Part shown: one piece after another, positions 13,501-22,877 of the stretch | Layout of the letters: each line of letters begins with the position of its first letter | Position numbering within the stretch: position 1 is the stretch's first letter | From: Dendrolimus kikuchii | Taxonomy: Eukaryota; Arthropoda; Insecta; Lepidoptera; Lasiocampidae | Direction: 5' to 3' | DNA: 64,000 bases | Assembly (NCBI GenBank): GCA_019925095.2 | Contig: CM034403.1 | Location: 4,407,690 to 4,471,689, forward strand | Made by a program: the position numbers and the translations under genes | Notes under the pieces: model-generated | Database searches by the model: none | Seen by the model: only the letters and a program-made list of their open reading frames with translations | What the model was told of the DNA's origin: nothing

Positions 13501-16500
13501 AAGCCTAAATGGCACTCTATTGTTCGTGCCTACCCCGCAAGGGAACTGGCGTGAAGTTATGTATGTATGTATGTATGTATCTAATAACCTTCGTGAACAT
13601 GATGTGTAACACAAAAATAATTTGCCATTATGAATAGTTTTTTTAGAATTATTACATTAGTATTGGTAATTAACAGACTTATAAATATGTACTAATGTCT
13701 GTACAGACATTTTATTGCGAATTAAAATTACTACATGTGTTATGAATGTGTTATGAATTTATTTGTGCATGTATTTTTTTATGTTTCGTTCCAAGACACA
13801 CAACTTTTGTTGCTAATACTTTATTTAAAAAAAACTAAAACATCTGAGTAATATTAAATTATAACACATAAAGCGATTAAATCATAGCGATCATTTAAAC
13901 TTTTCACTTGCATAAAAAATATTTAATTATAAAAAATGGGGTAATATTTTTTTCCTGATATCCCGAAAACGCAGAGTGAATTTAGCAACGCTTCGCGTTT
14001 TTGATGCCGTTTTTGGCGATGTTGTTTGTTAGCAATGCTCTCTCTAGACATGTTATATCTCAATGATTATAACACAATCCATTGTGACTTCTATTTCATA
14101 TCAAACTAGTTACGCGCTGCTTCCCGGCGCTCAACCGACCAGTCGTAAACAACCCACATTAGTAGTATAGTGCATTATTAGAAATCATCCACGCAGTTTA
14201 TTTTAAGTTGATCGTTTTACCCATGGTCAGTATCCTTATTGTTAATTTTTGCATATATTCAAAGTCAAAAAGAACCCGTTAAGAAACGCGGTTCAATCAA
14301 GTCCAAAGTTACTCAGTTTGCTTCATATCTAAACATAATTGTAAATCGTGATAACATCAGTGAATTGCAGCACAAAGAATTGGAGTGCTGATTAAGTAAA
14401 ATAGACTCTGTATACAGTGAATTTGACGTGTTACAGATTGAAACATTATCGGAGTCCCTGGAAATAGCCTTTTAGATCGTGAAAAATTCGACGGCAATTA
14501 CTGTCGTTTTGTTTCGGAGTCATCCATTTTACTTAACCAAGGAAGACGGCGTCTTCTACAGCGCGTAATGATAGTTCATCTTCCAGCAAGGCGGAATGTA
14601 GGCATGATTTGATCAGGCTACCCAAAATGGATCTGCCTCATTTCAACAATGACTATCAACACTGGCTCGAGTTCAGAGATACGTTTATTTCTCTTATTCA
14701 TAATATACTACCGTAAGTAAGATATGCAAGTTTCATTATTTACGCGCTGCACTAAAGGGTGCAGCATTATTCATACAATCCTTTGAATTTTCATCAAATA
14801 ATTACCATTTAGCATGGCAGTTACTAACAGAGATACAATAATGAGCGTTTGCTTGTCAATCATCATATTCAAGCTTTATTTAACTTTGAAAATATAACCT
14901 GAGAATCAAATCATTTATTGCGTAATATGGTAGATCTAACAAATAACAACTTACGCGCTCTCGAGTTACTTGGCCAACCTACCGACCATTGGGACACATT
15001 AATTATTTACATTATTTCTAAACAATTAGATCCTACAAGTCATGACCGGTAAGAATACAGGAACAAAATAAATGGTATTCCAAATTTACAACAGTACCTA
15101 CATAAAATTCATAAACAATAGGGCTGACTTACTCGAGGCCGTCTATGACAATAATAAATCATATAATAAACAAAAATCACATCATACATCACCAGACTTA
15201 CATAAAAATAAATTATATGCTTCTCCTGACAATAATACATCCAACTCTTCATACAAATGTCCTATTTGTTCCCAGTCTCACTTCATCTCTAGCTATGAAA
15301 CATTCAGAAAATTAGATATTAAGTATAGGATCAAAAGGATTAAAGAATTACACGTATGTCGCAATTGTATGTCTGCGTCCAGGACGTACTTATAATCAAT
15401 GTAGATTGACACATTGTAAATACTGCAATAATAAACACAACACTTCAATACATGTCTTTAGAATCCCCTAAGGAGTCTGAGGAGATGACATTACCTTTGT
15501 GAACACATTTTTCATTTAGCCATGGTAATCAGCCTTCTGTATTGCTATCCACAGCGTTCTACGAGTGGCCGACGTACACAACAAGCTCAATATTGCCAGG
15601 TTACTCTTGGATAATGGCAGCACGGCCAACTTCATGTCAAAGCAGTTCAGCGAGAGGCTTGGTACGGTATTCATTGTCAAACTTCTTTAACTTCAGAGTC
15701 TTGTCACATTGCAATCTTCTCATCATGCAGCAATTACAACCAAAATTTTACGTGTTATGTACTTCCAGAAATAACAAAGTTGTTTCCTTCCACTTGTATT
15801 GATATCAATTCATTACACATTCCTAAAGGAAGCCGCTTAGCGGATCCTACATTCAACATACAGTCAGAGATCGACATTTTAGTAGGAGCAGAGGTGTTTT
15901 GGAGTATACTAGATTCTGACATAATGGCCCTAGGTAAACGCCAACCTAAACTCCGCGATTCAAAACCAGGACGACTTAAATCTTCAATACAAAATCATCC
16001 TCATCAGTCTCAACAATAATCGTGAATCTTAACTTAGCCGGGTCTCGAAGCTGAATTAAGTGTCTTCTAAGCATAATTCATCCATAAAGGAAATGCTCGA
16101 GATTCTCGGAGACTCTTATCATCTAGCTAAGGTCCGTTTTCTTTCCTTGGAGCGGCGAGAAGAAGGGGACATCAATCTGAAACATAGATACATGAATTTT
16201 TTGCAAGAATACGTACCGCTGAAGAGTGGAACTCTTTACCGTCGTCTGTTTTTCCTGAAAAATACAATCTAGGTGTCTTCAAGTTTCGCGTGAACAGATA
16301 TCTTCTAGGTAAGCGTGCTCCACTTTTGACTGCATTTCCACCTGACATCAGGCGCTATGTCAGTCAAACGCGAAGCTATCCATTATAAAAAAAGAATATC
16401 ATCATTTAGCTCACATAACACTCGATAACAAACAAAATCATTTAATATTACTTTATATCATACATCTATTAAGTTTTCACATCTATCATCTAATAAGTCT

Positions 16501-19500
16501 TCACGTCAATCATCTATTCAATCTTCATATCCAACTTCTAATAAATTAATACATACATCATCTAATAATTCTTCACATCTATCATCTAATAATTCTTCAC
16601 ATCTATCAACTAATAAATCGTCGCATCTATCATCTAATAAAGCAGTACATATATCGTCATATGTATTGTCATATCCATCATTTAATCAATCATCTTATCT
16701 GTCATCTATTAATTCATTACATCCATTATCTAGCATACCATAATCTAACACATCATCATGTGGGTTATCTAAGAATATAATACATAATGTATACTTACCT
16801 CATCATTGTAATTCATAAGTCAAGTTTCACAACTTCGCGTGCTCTTTGATGCTTTGGCCGCCACTTCTACTGGTAAGTCATATAATATCATTAAAACAGT
16901 TGGGCCAACTGTACACGACGATGTCCTTACAATTTTATTGTTTTTTAGGCAATATAAAATTGTAGTATCGGGTGACATCAAAAAACTGTACAAAGCTATC
17001 TGCATTGAGCCTTCACAGCGATCTCTTCAACAGATCGCCACAGATTGGATCATTTTATACAACTTTTTTTTATAGCTGGAATACAGCAGACAGGCTGACG
17101 GCCCACCTGATGGAAAGCGGTTACAGTCGCCTATGGACGTTTGTAACACCAGATATGTTACCAACGCACTGCCGGCCTCGAAGTAATTTTATGACACCCT
17201 TTTTGAAAAACTCCATATCGTAGTGCTGTGGGAAAACCTCGGCTGGGGGCTCATTCATACGCAAATGAAACGTCCTGCAGAAGCGTTGCGTACGCATCTA
17301 TATACATTACACACAGGCCTTTATAAATGGCAGTCTAATAGTCTAAAGGTATTGCAAGCTTTGAACGATGCCCAACATAATTTAGATGTAAAGCGAAATT
17401 TATACAATATTCTACCTCTTAAAATATTAGGTCTAAATTTTAATTTGTAACTTGTTCTTAATTTCGTTACCCACACAGAAAAATGCGGTTCTGCGAATCT
17501 CTAACCTCTAAAAATAAATTTGCTTCCATTAAATACAATACCTCATAGCTATCTACCCCACTGCTAGCCACAAGACTCTGGAGAAATGTAGTTAATGCTA
17601 TCATCATTAAAATTAGCCAACACTTCCTATGATCGGACTCTAGAATAGTATTATAATACCAAATTCTTCACGTAACAGTCCAATCATTCATCTCATTCAC
17701 ACATTTATTCATCTTAATAAAGTAATCAGAATATCTTATTATTTAAAATGATTCAGCCATATTCATACTGTTACGACCGACAAAGACCGATTCACACCTG
17801 CGGTTGATTCCTGCATTTGGACTTCTTTTGTTTACTTTGTGTTTAAAATTTGTAATTAGAGGGGCGGCCCATTGTGTATTGTAAATCTTTTAGGCAATCA
17901 TTAGCCAGGTGTGTCGAACTGATTCTGAGAAATTCGATCTACGCGGTCTGGCAGCCATATTGTATCGGTGCAGTATACAGCAATGGCCCAATGGGGAGAT
18001 CCGAGACAAAGCGATAACACAAGCGAGGCAAGACGTGTGTACATTTAGTGACGGCGTCATGCATACCGAAATTTCTAAGTACTTATTTTATCAGATGCCT
18101 CAATATCGCAAGATATAAATGAAACAAGTAAAAATGATACAACAAAATTACTGGTGCAGCAAAAGACGTCACACAAAAATAACAGACTTCTCTCCATTTA
18201 ACGACAACTCACTATAACGCCATAAAAAGCAGTCCTTTCGGTGTCGTTATATAGAGTTTACACTGTATATTGTTAGGTACTTGGTAACTCGTTTTAGGAT
18301 TTTTGATAACATTTGTAATAAGTTTTAGATTATAAGATTCCTGAAATCTGAACTAGGTGTTGTTGGTTCGACAATATAAACGGAGGCGAAACCGCCTAAT
18401 ACGGGACATTCTTCGTCGTTGGACGAACAGAGCGAAAGATCTGTTCAATATAATCAAGCGGTAATTATGGTGACTGCTGGTATTAGATAATAGTATGAAG
18501 GTTATGTATATAAGATTCTTGTTATGTAAGTTTTTATTTTCTATAAAATAAATAATGTAATTACGACCTTTTTGGTTTAACTTGCTTTTAATCGAAATAT
18601 CTAACTTAAAGTCAATTAGTTATATATGAAATATCTTTCAATGTTGTGAAATCAATAAAATGCTTTGCCAATATATGTATTAAACACTAAATATTGTGTA
18701 TATTTTTATATACTACCTAATCTAAAATCTAACACATGCCAGGCCAGTATTGATAGTAGATTGATGAGGCAGAAGTAGTAAGTAGTCTGATCAAATCATA
18801 AACATAGATAATATACTTAGTATTTTCACGTGTTTTATAGCAATGGCCATCCATCTTATGCTTGGTACTGATCTCACTAAGGCTCTTCCGGCAAACTCCA
18901 AACTTTCATATTTTACCCTGGCAAGCCAACAACCATATACATATTTCAACAAGGACACTACACTTGTTGGTGCTAGTAATTAACTGGCCACATTTCTTAA
19001 ATAATTTGAATTTTTTTAGTTCATCTTGTGTAAGGTATTTATTTTAAATTCATTTTTATATGCTCATGCTTTTAAGGCGGGGGAAATGCTGTTTACACAC
19101 AATACTGGGTCCTTTGCAAGGGATTAGACCATAGTTGATCATAAAGGCTTTCCCCTTTGATAAGGGGCAATCCAAACAATAATCAAGCCAGCTTGTGTGG
19201 AGACTCAGAGAAGTTGCACAGGCAACACCCACTTACCCACTAAAACCACCCTCTTCCCATGTGCCCCGCGCTTTTTATGAAGGAAAGGCTGAGACTTAGA
19301 ACGTAGTTACGCCCAGTCCGATCCAGCGCAAAAAGTGCCTGAATGTGCCCCGGGAATCAGAACACATTCACTTTGTCAGCGGGGTGATGAATCCTTTTTC
19401 TCCGATATGCTCATGCTTGCTGCAAGTAGGGCAATTTTAAATTATCGTCATTTAAACCCTTATCTACAGATCCTTCCTTTGTTTTTCCCTTCCAATACCT

Positions 19501-22096
19501 TATCCGACAATCTCTTTTGTAAATGCCTACAAAAACTTATAGTAGACAAACTTACATCGCCATTAATATCACAAAGCTGGAAAATTACGTCAACATTCTG
19601 AATAATGTTTATTTAATACAACAAATTTCTCTCCTTCAAACAAAACCAAATGGATTCATTCATCAAGGGAAATTGGATCTCTTTTTCTTATAAAGCATGG
19701 CAGCCAATCTCCTCTTCTGTGGCTCATGGGCTGAGTGGTATAACTTTACCAGGGAGGTGACTCAGTCAGTTGCTACAATTAAAACCATAATTCGAGCGTA
19801 CAAAATTTGCCCCCTTCCATTATCTTCCTAAACTTGCTGTCTTCTTAGGTGTAATAAACACCCACCATCCCATCCCACCGCTGTCAACACGTAATAAACA
19901 CTCAGTGGTTGCTTGCGAACTGTTTTATTATATAATTTTATGAACTACCCACATACATATATATTTTAATAGACTAATGCACACACCTTATATACTACAA
20001 TGCCGGGCGGGACGATGTCGTGAACGCGAGCATAACTTTGCTTCAACATCAAATGTCAACTTGACAACACATTACTTAATTTTTTAAAGACTACTTGTCT
20101 GTAATCTACAATAAATTAGTTATTCTCAACTTAATTAGTGATTATAATTTCTACTGTGAAATCTGGAAGCTCAAACAGTCATCAATATAACACTACAGTT
20201 TAAAAATGTTGGAGTGTGTATGTGTGTTTGCATGTGTGATAAGTTTTATATTGGGCTGATTAATAAAGACTCTGTTTTCACATAGTTTAATATAAGAAGC
20301 CACAGTACAGTGCATTTTCAGTTAGAAAATCATATATTTCTTTTTATATTTACTTTCATATGCTTATATATCCTGCAGGGAAACCAGTTAATCTTTTAAT
20401 AGACAGACAGCATTATAGCTTATCTGAAATTTATGTTGGATGTGCTCAATACTATACTTTATTTTTATTTAATATTAAATAAAAATAAAATTTTGTTTTT
20501 ATTTTAATTTAAATATAGATCTATATATTGTTACCATATTAGTAATACATCATCTGTATTTACCTTCAAATCACATTTTAAATACATAGGCGGTGTAGCA
20601 GTTTGAGCTATGAGATCATCCTTCAGCTTGATCAGCTCCCTCAATTTAGGATACTCCTCAAATCTATCAGCGAGTCCCACATCCCTAATAAAGTTCTGTG
20701 GCCTCTGGCCAGTGTCCACAAAGTGCTGACAGTAGTCGTTGTGGGGATTCGATGACTGTGTGCCCTGGAAAATGGTGTCCATTTTTTATTATTACATATA
20801 AGGCCAAGACTGTACACTGATCAAGGTAAAATGGAAATGTATATATACATTGTATGCAAAGGAGGAAAGATGTTTGGACATTTGACAAGGACACCTTCTT
20901 ATGCAAATTACTCAAAGGTTAAGTGGAAGCAAGGAGAGGGAAGTGAAGGCCAAGGTTTCCATCCAATCCATGGATCAAATTAAGGAAAAAATGGGAATCA
21001 TGTTGTACAAAGAAATAAAATAGCTAGTCTATAATAGAGAAGATTGGAAGAGATTGTACCCAAGAGCACAGCTCTTAAATGATAGATAGATAGAAAATGC
21101 ATAATATAAACAATGATTTTAGTAATCAATTAAAAGTTAAAATTTACTTATCCACTTACATACTTAATCCATTTAAAGTAACTATTACAGTTTGCAATTT
21201 AATGTTATTCACTCTTTCTCTCTCTCTTTCAAATTTACTTCAATACAATATACTTGTATATTTACACTTTTTTACACTGAGTACATAGTCTTAACTCTTT
21301 TAATATAATACTAACCTTCAAAAATGTAGATGAATCTGTATAAACTAACCCATCTGGCTGGTCTTTGGCTGTAGGCTTGTCCCCATCATTCCCTGTGTCA
21401 GACACAGCTTGCTTTTTCGGTGGTACATCCAAAGATGCACCCAGAGCATGTCTTAGCTCACTTACACTTGGGACACCTAACTGAAATAAACAATTTTTAG
21501 AAACTCTTTTATTATTGGTGAAGTGAACACACAATACATCTGGCACCTTGTTTAAGGCAGACTACCTTTCTTCACAGTTCAAAAGAGTCAAATAATAAAT
21601 AAAAGTGCCATATAAGTTCCGCTTCGCTTTGCTACCGCTTTAGCTTTCTAACCTATTAAAAAAGTTCAGATCTAATCATAATAAATAAAAATGCCTTATA
21701 ACCCACTCAGCATTTTTTAAAGAAGTGATGTTGTTTTTAAACTAGGATATGAAAACAACTAGACATACAGTAAGAAGGCAGATCGGTAGTAATCAGGATT
21801 AAAAAGACGACAGAAACAATTCTTTGTTTTAAACATAATGTATTTAAAATAAACCACGGATATTGTTTCCTTAGTATAAGGCATCTATTAAGACACCTAA
21901 TTCATATCAAGAAGTGTCTGTTAGTGCATTAGATTGTTAACTAAAAAGTGCAAAATACCGCAAAAACTGCATGTATAAAAAGTTTGAGGTTAGTACAGTT
22001 GTTGTATAACATTGTTTTAGTACTATTTACCGTTTGTGCCAGCAACTTTTTTCTTTTTTGAGATCTCTCTCGTAGTTCTTTTAATTTCTCACTCAT
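7259..22096 (-). CDS. METTL14: METTL14, m6A methyltransferase non-catalytic subunit (six exons, complete)
   Basis: METTL14 pairs with METTL3 in the nuclear complex that methylates adenosine N6 in mRNA; METTL14 does not catalyse but binds RNA and stabilises METTL3. Exons (minus): 22096-22031, 21480-21316, 20764-20564, 9996-9840, 8594-8285, 7505-7259. Each junction has GT/AG ends and all phases agree, giving 1146 nt and 381 aa. Conserved blocks include [25 protein letters not shown] sequence, the family's EPPL motif, [59 protein letters not shown] and [13 protein letters not shown], then a C-terminal arginine/glycine (GRGG) tail as in other METTL14 proteins. The protein is slightly shorter than the usual ~400 aa, with a short acidic linker and only three residues between EPPL and the WxW that follows. 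The large size is due to transposon-filled introns. The start codon was chosen because its [20 protein letters not shown] peptide matches the family's charged N-terminus. Confidence 0.95.
8285..8594 (-). CDS. METTL14: METTL14 exon 5 (methyltransferase core)
   Basis: 310 nt, with acceptor ATTCCAG and donor GTAATT. It carries [20 protein letters not shown] through [14 protein letters not shown], the most conserved part of the MT-A70 fold. The frame is uninterrupted. Confidence 0.95.
8782..9252. mobile_element. pogo-like MITE in METTL14 intron 4
   Basis: The left end TAGTGTAAATTCCATGTAAC pairs imperfectly with the right end, whose complement reads TACAGTGTAAACTCTATATA. The interior is non-coding. 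The right half is closely related to 18050-18270. Confidence 0.7.
9480..9700 (-). repeat. Dispersed repeat A copy (minus)
   Basis: It matches the family seen best at 62463-62780, in reverse: GGTGTTACAAATGTCCATAA at one end and GGAACGGAGACAGAGTACAA at the other. It is truncated and lies in METTL14 intron 4. The class is uncertain; no coding region was confirmed. Confidence 0.75.
9840..9996 (-). CDS. METTL14: METTL14 exon 4 (EPPL motif)
   Basis: 157 nt, with acceptor CTTTACAG and donor GTATAT. It encodes [11 protein letters not shown], a three-residue GAG, then WRWQDVL and [12 protein letters not shown]. Other METTL14 proteins I know have roughly 15 residues (EEYY-type loop) between EPPL and the WxW; here that loop is almost absent without disturbing the frame. 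Confidence 0.92.
10040..10350 (+). repeat. Repeat with periodic CCCGCGGGATTCCCGGGA palindromes
   Basis: Three CCGCGGG/CCCGGGA palindromic blocks at about 10073, 10194 and 10323, separated by similar spacers (ATTTGCTATTGATCAGTAAT). The same three-block layout recurs at 46.04-46.44 kb and part of it at 34.05-34.31 kb. The left edge lies about 43 bp from METTL14 exon 4. Confidence 0.7.
10836..11080. mobile_element. MITE M1 (copy 1)
   Basis: About 245 bp, with termini CATTCCATTAAAGCCTCACA and the inverted GCGTTGTGAGCTACTGATGG. It has an internal GTTCCACTTG/CAAGTGGAAC pair. A second copy in opposite orientation lies at 60469-60717. It is non-coding. Confidence 0.8.
11334..11935. repeat. Repeat remnants shared with 20.1 kb and 35.4 kb
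   Basis: GACTACTTGTCTGTAATCTA onward (11334-11430) recurs at 20090-20180. The part with TGTGTGTGTCAAATACATGG at about 11740 is inverted at about 35400-35510. These are fragments of one or two unidentified dispersed repeats, possibly Helitron-like because CTAGT motifs flank them. Confidence 0.5.
12788..12992 (+). mobile_element. Helitron-like (Lep1-type) fragment
   Basis: It begins TCTGTACTAATATTATAAAG and contains ACCGATTTTAAAAATTATTT and a hairpin-prone GCGCCGGGCC stretch before CTAGT. A TC start and CTAG end are the signature of Helitrons. Confidence 0.65.
13413..13583 (+). mobile_element. RTE-type 3' end fragment in METTL14 intron 3
   Basis: About 165 bp corresponding to the final 55 codons of the RTE C-terminal region, with point changes, ending in a six-unit TATG repeat. 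Confidence 0.85.
16226..16345 (+). mobile_element. Non-LTR element C-terminal fragment inside the BEL remains
   Basis: Read in the right frame this gives [20 protein letters not shown] then [12 protein letters not shown], the usual end of CR1/Jockey-like reverse transcriptases. It interrupts the BEL pol region. Confidence 0.7.
16460..16735 (+). repeat. 24-bp tandem repeat (minisatellite)
   Basis: The unit CATCTAATAATTCTTCACAT plus four bases recurs every 24 bases (clearest at 16557, 16581, 16605, 16629), with degenerate units on both sides. In one frame it would read as an eight-residue Ser/Asn/His repeat. Confidence 0.8.
17050..17270 (+). repeat. Dispersed repeat B copy
   Basis: It starts like repeat A (CAGCAGACAGGCTGACGGCC) but diverges after about 100 bp into CTCGAAGTAATTTTATGACA and AAACCTCGGC, also seen at 50590-50780. 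It is a sister family of repeat A. Confidence 0.65.
18050..18270. mobile_element. Truncated relative of the 8.8-9.25 kb MITE
   Basis: Shares CATGCATACCGAAATTTCTA, GCAAAAGACGTCACACAAAA and the terminal GTCGTTATATAGAGTTTACA with 9045-9252. Only the right part is present. Confidence 0.75.
18271..20089. other. Intron 3 segment without recognisable gene
   Basis: Contains a TATA-like block with GGAGGCGAAACCGCC around 18385 that could belong to an LTR, and a GC-richer patch at 19080-19340 that looks like old retroelement sequence. Neither could be assigned. Confidence 0.35.
20564..20764 (-). CDS. METTL14: METTL14 exon 3
   Basis: 201 nt, phase 0 at both ends, acceptor TTTTCCAG and donor GTAAAT. It encodes [20 protein letters not shown] through [20 protein letters not shown] to [10 protein letters not shown], strongly conserved across animals. 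The upstream in-frame ATG (MDTIFQ) is intronic, because the TTTTCCAG acceptor joins exon 2 perfectly. Confidence 0.95.
20900..21095 (+). mobile_element. Non-LTR 3' tail with (ATAG)n, METTL14 intron 2
   Basis: GAAGATTGGAAGAGATTGTA followed by a (GATA)n run at 21083-21092 resembles the end of other RTE-like elements (…[10 protein letters not shown]). Only the tail is seen, so the family is uncertain. Confidence 0.45.
21316..21480 (-). CDS. METTL14: METTL14 exon 2
   Basis: 165 nt, phase 0, acceptor TTATTTCAG and donor GTTAGT. It encodes [18 protein letters not shown], a charged linker ([15 protein letters not shown]) and DSSTFLK, which joins GTQSS of exon 3. The linker is shorter than the acidic linker of vertebrate METTL14. 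Confidence 0.9.
22031..22096 (-). CDS. METTL14: METTL14 exon 1 (start)
   Basis: 22 codons, [20 protein letters not shown] then QT, and donor GTAAAT. It was too short to stand out as an open frame, but it joins exon 2 in phase and has the family's basic N-terminal helix. Confidence 0.88.
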
Positions 22097-22877
22097 TTCT
22101 CTTCATATTAATTCATAATTTTATACAAATAGACGCGGAAACAACAATTCAAGAAGCTCATTATTTATTCAGAATATACTGATATACATAGATAATACAC
22201 TATATATAAAATTGCTGAGCCTCTGTTGAATAAAATATCAAAAATACAATTTACCCGGTCCGACAGATGCCGTTACAATCAGTATTATTTTCCTAAATAT
22301 ACCACTAGATGGGGCTACAACCGATAATTTTATAAATGCCACTGGATGGTTCTTATATGTTATAACTCGTTCTTAATTGGAATGAAGGAAAAGACAGAAT
22401 AAAATTACAGTTTTAAAAACATATATATAAACACTAATTTATGCCAAAAGTAAAAAATGGTTCTCATAATAAATTCATAGAAAATTGAGCGAGATTCACC
22501 AAATATGACAATAACTTGTGGTTTCATTTATGCTCTTAAGATCTCGATAATCTCGCAATATATTTATTCAATGATATTGCACAGCGCCATCTTAAGTGAA
22601 GTTACATAAGTGCACTGAATGGAAACTAATTATAATTTTTGATATTCCTGGACCGCTTGATGGCGCTAGTTTCCGTACATTTTTATTTTTCAATTATGCA
22701 GGGGAGATCCACTGGGATGCTGACATATATTTACATTAATGATATTGACTTTGACACTTGACATTAAACGTAACAATTGTTGTTTTAAAATTTCCAAATA
22801 GTTCATACATGTATAATTTTACTTCCCAAATTGTAGGTCTTTGAACGACGCCAATCAACGGAAGATAACAAACATTA
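22097..22877. other. Upstream region of METTL14
   Basis: AT-rich sequence with no clear TATA box. Short CCACTAGATGG / TTGATGGCGCTAG motifs at 22303 and 22658 are repeat-like. It separates the METTL14 start from the divergent reverse-transcriptase frame at 22.9 kb. Confidence 0.4.

Larger units (their letters stand above)
14618..17060 (+). pseudogene. Degraded BEL/Pao LTR retrotransposon (gag-pol remains)
   Basis: Pieces of one polyprotein appear in order on the plus strand, broken by stops and frame changes. At 14618-14714 is a Gag piece with [20 protein letters not shown], typical of the Pao Gag domain. At 14927-15052 is [20 protein letters not shown]. At 15072-15470 are cysteine/histidine knuckles (CPICSQSH, then VCRNC, then CKYC after a frameshift). 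Around 15570-15690 is an aspartic protease-like LLDNGST. At 15780-16019 is LADPTFNI then [11 protein letters not shown], and at 16071-16215 [17 protein letters not shown]. At 16830-17040 is reverse transcriptase ([30 protein letters not shown]). Foreign repeats split the gap between 16226 and 16800. RNase H and integrase are not seen. It is a dead copy inside METTL14 intron 3. Confidence 0.85.
9997..20563 (-). other. METTL14 intron 3 (10.6 kb, transposon-rich)
   Basis: It runs from donor GTAAAT after exon 3 to acceptor CTTTACAG. It contains repeats, two Helitron/RTE fragments, a MITE and a degraded BEL/Pao element listed separately. The segments 11940-12780 and 18270-20090 hold nothing I recognise except AT-rich sequence. 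Confidence 0.85.

Noticed and set aside
17769..18560. LTR of the BEL/Pao element
   Set aside because: TGTTACGACC and a TATA-like block are suggestive, but no matching second LTR was found near 14 kb.
19335..19601. 88-aa plus-strand frame
   Set aside because: No motif, and composition like surrounding intronic DNA.
20531..20782. Independent gene starting MDTIFQ
   Set aside because: The ATG lies in the intron; TTTTCCAG joins this exon in phase to METTL14 exon 2.
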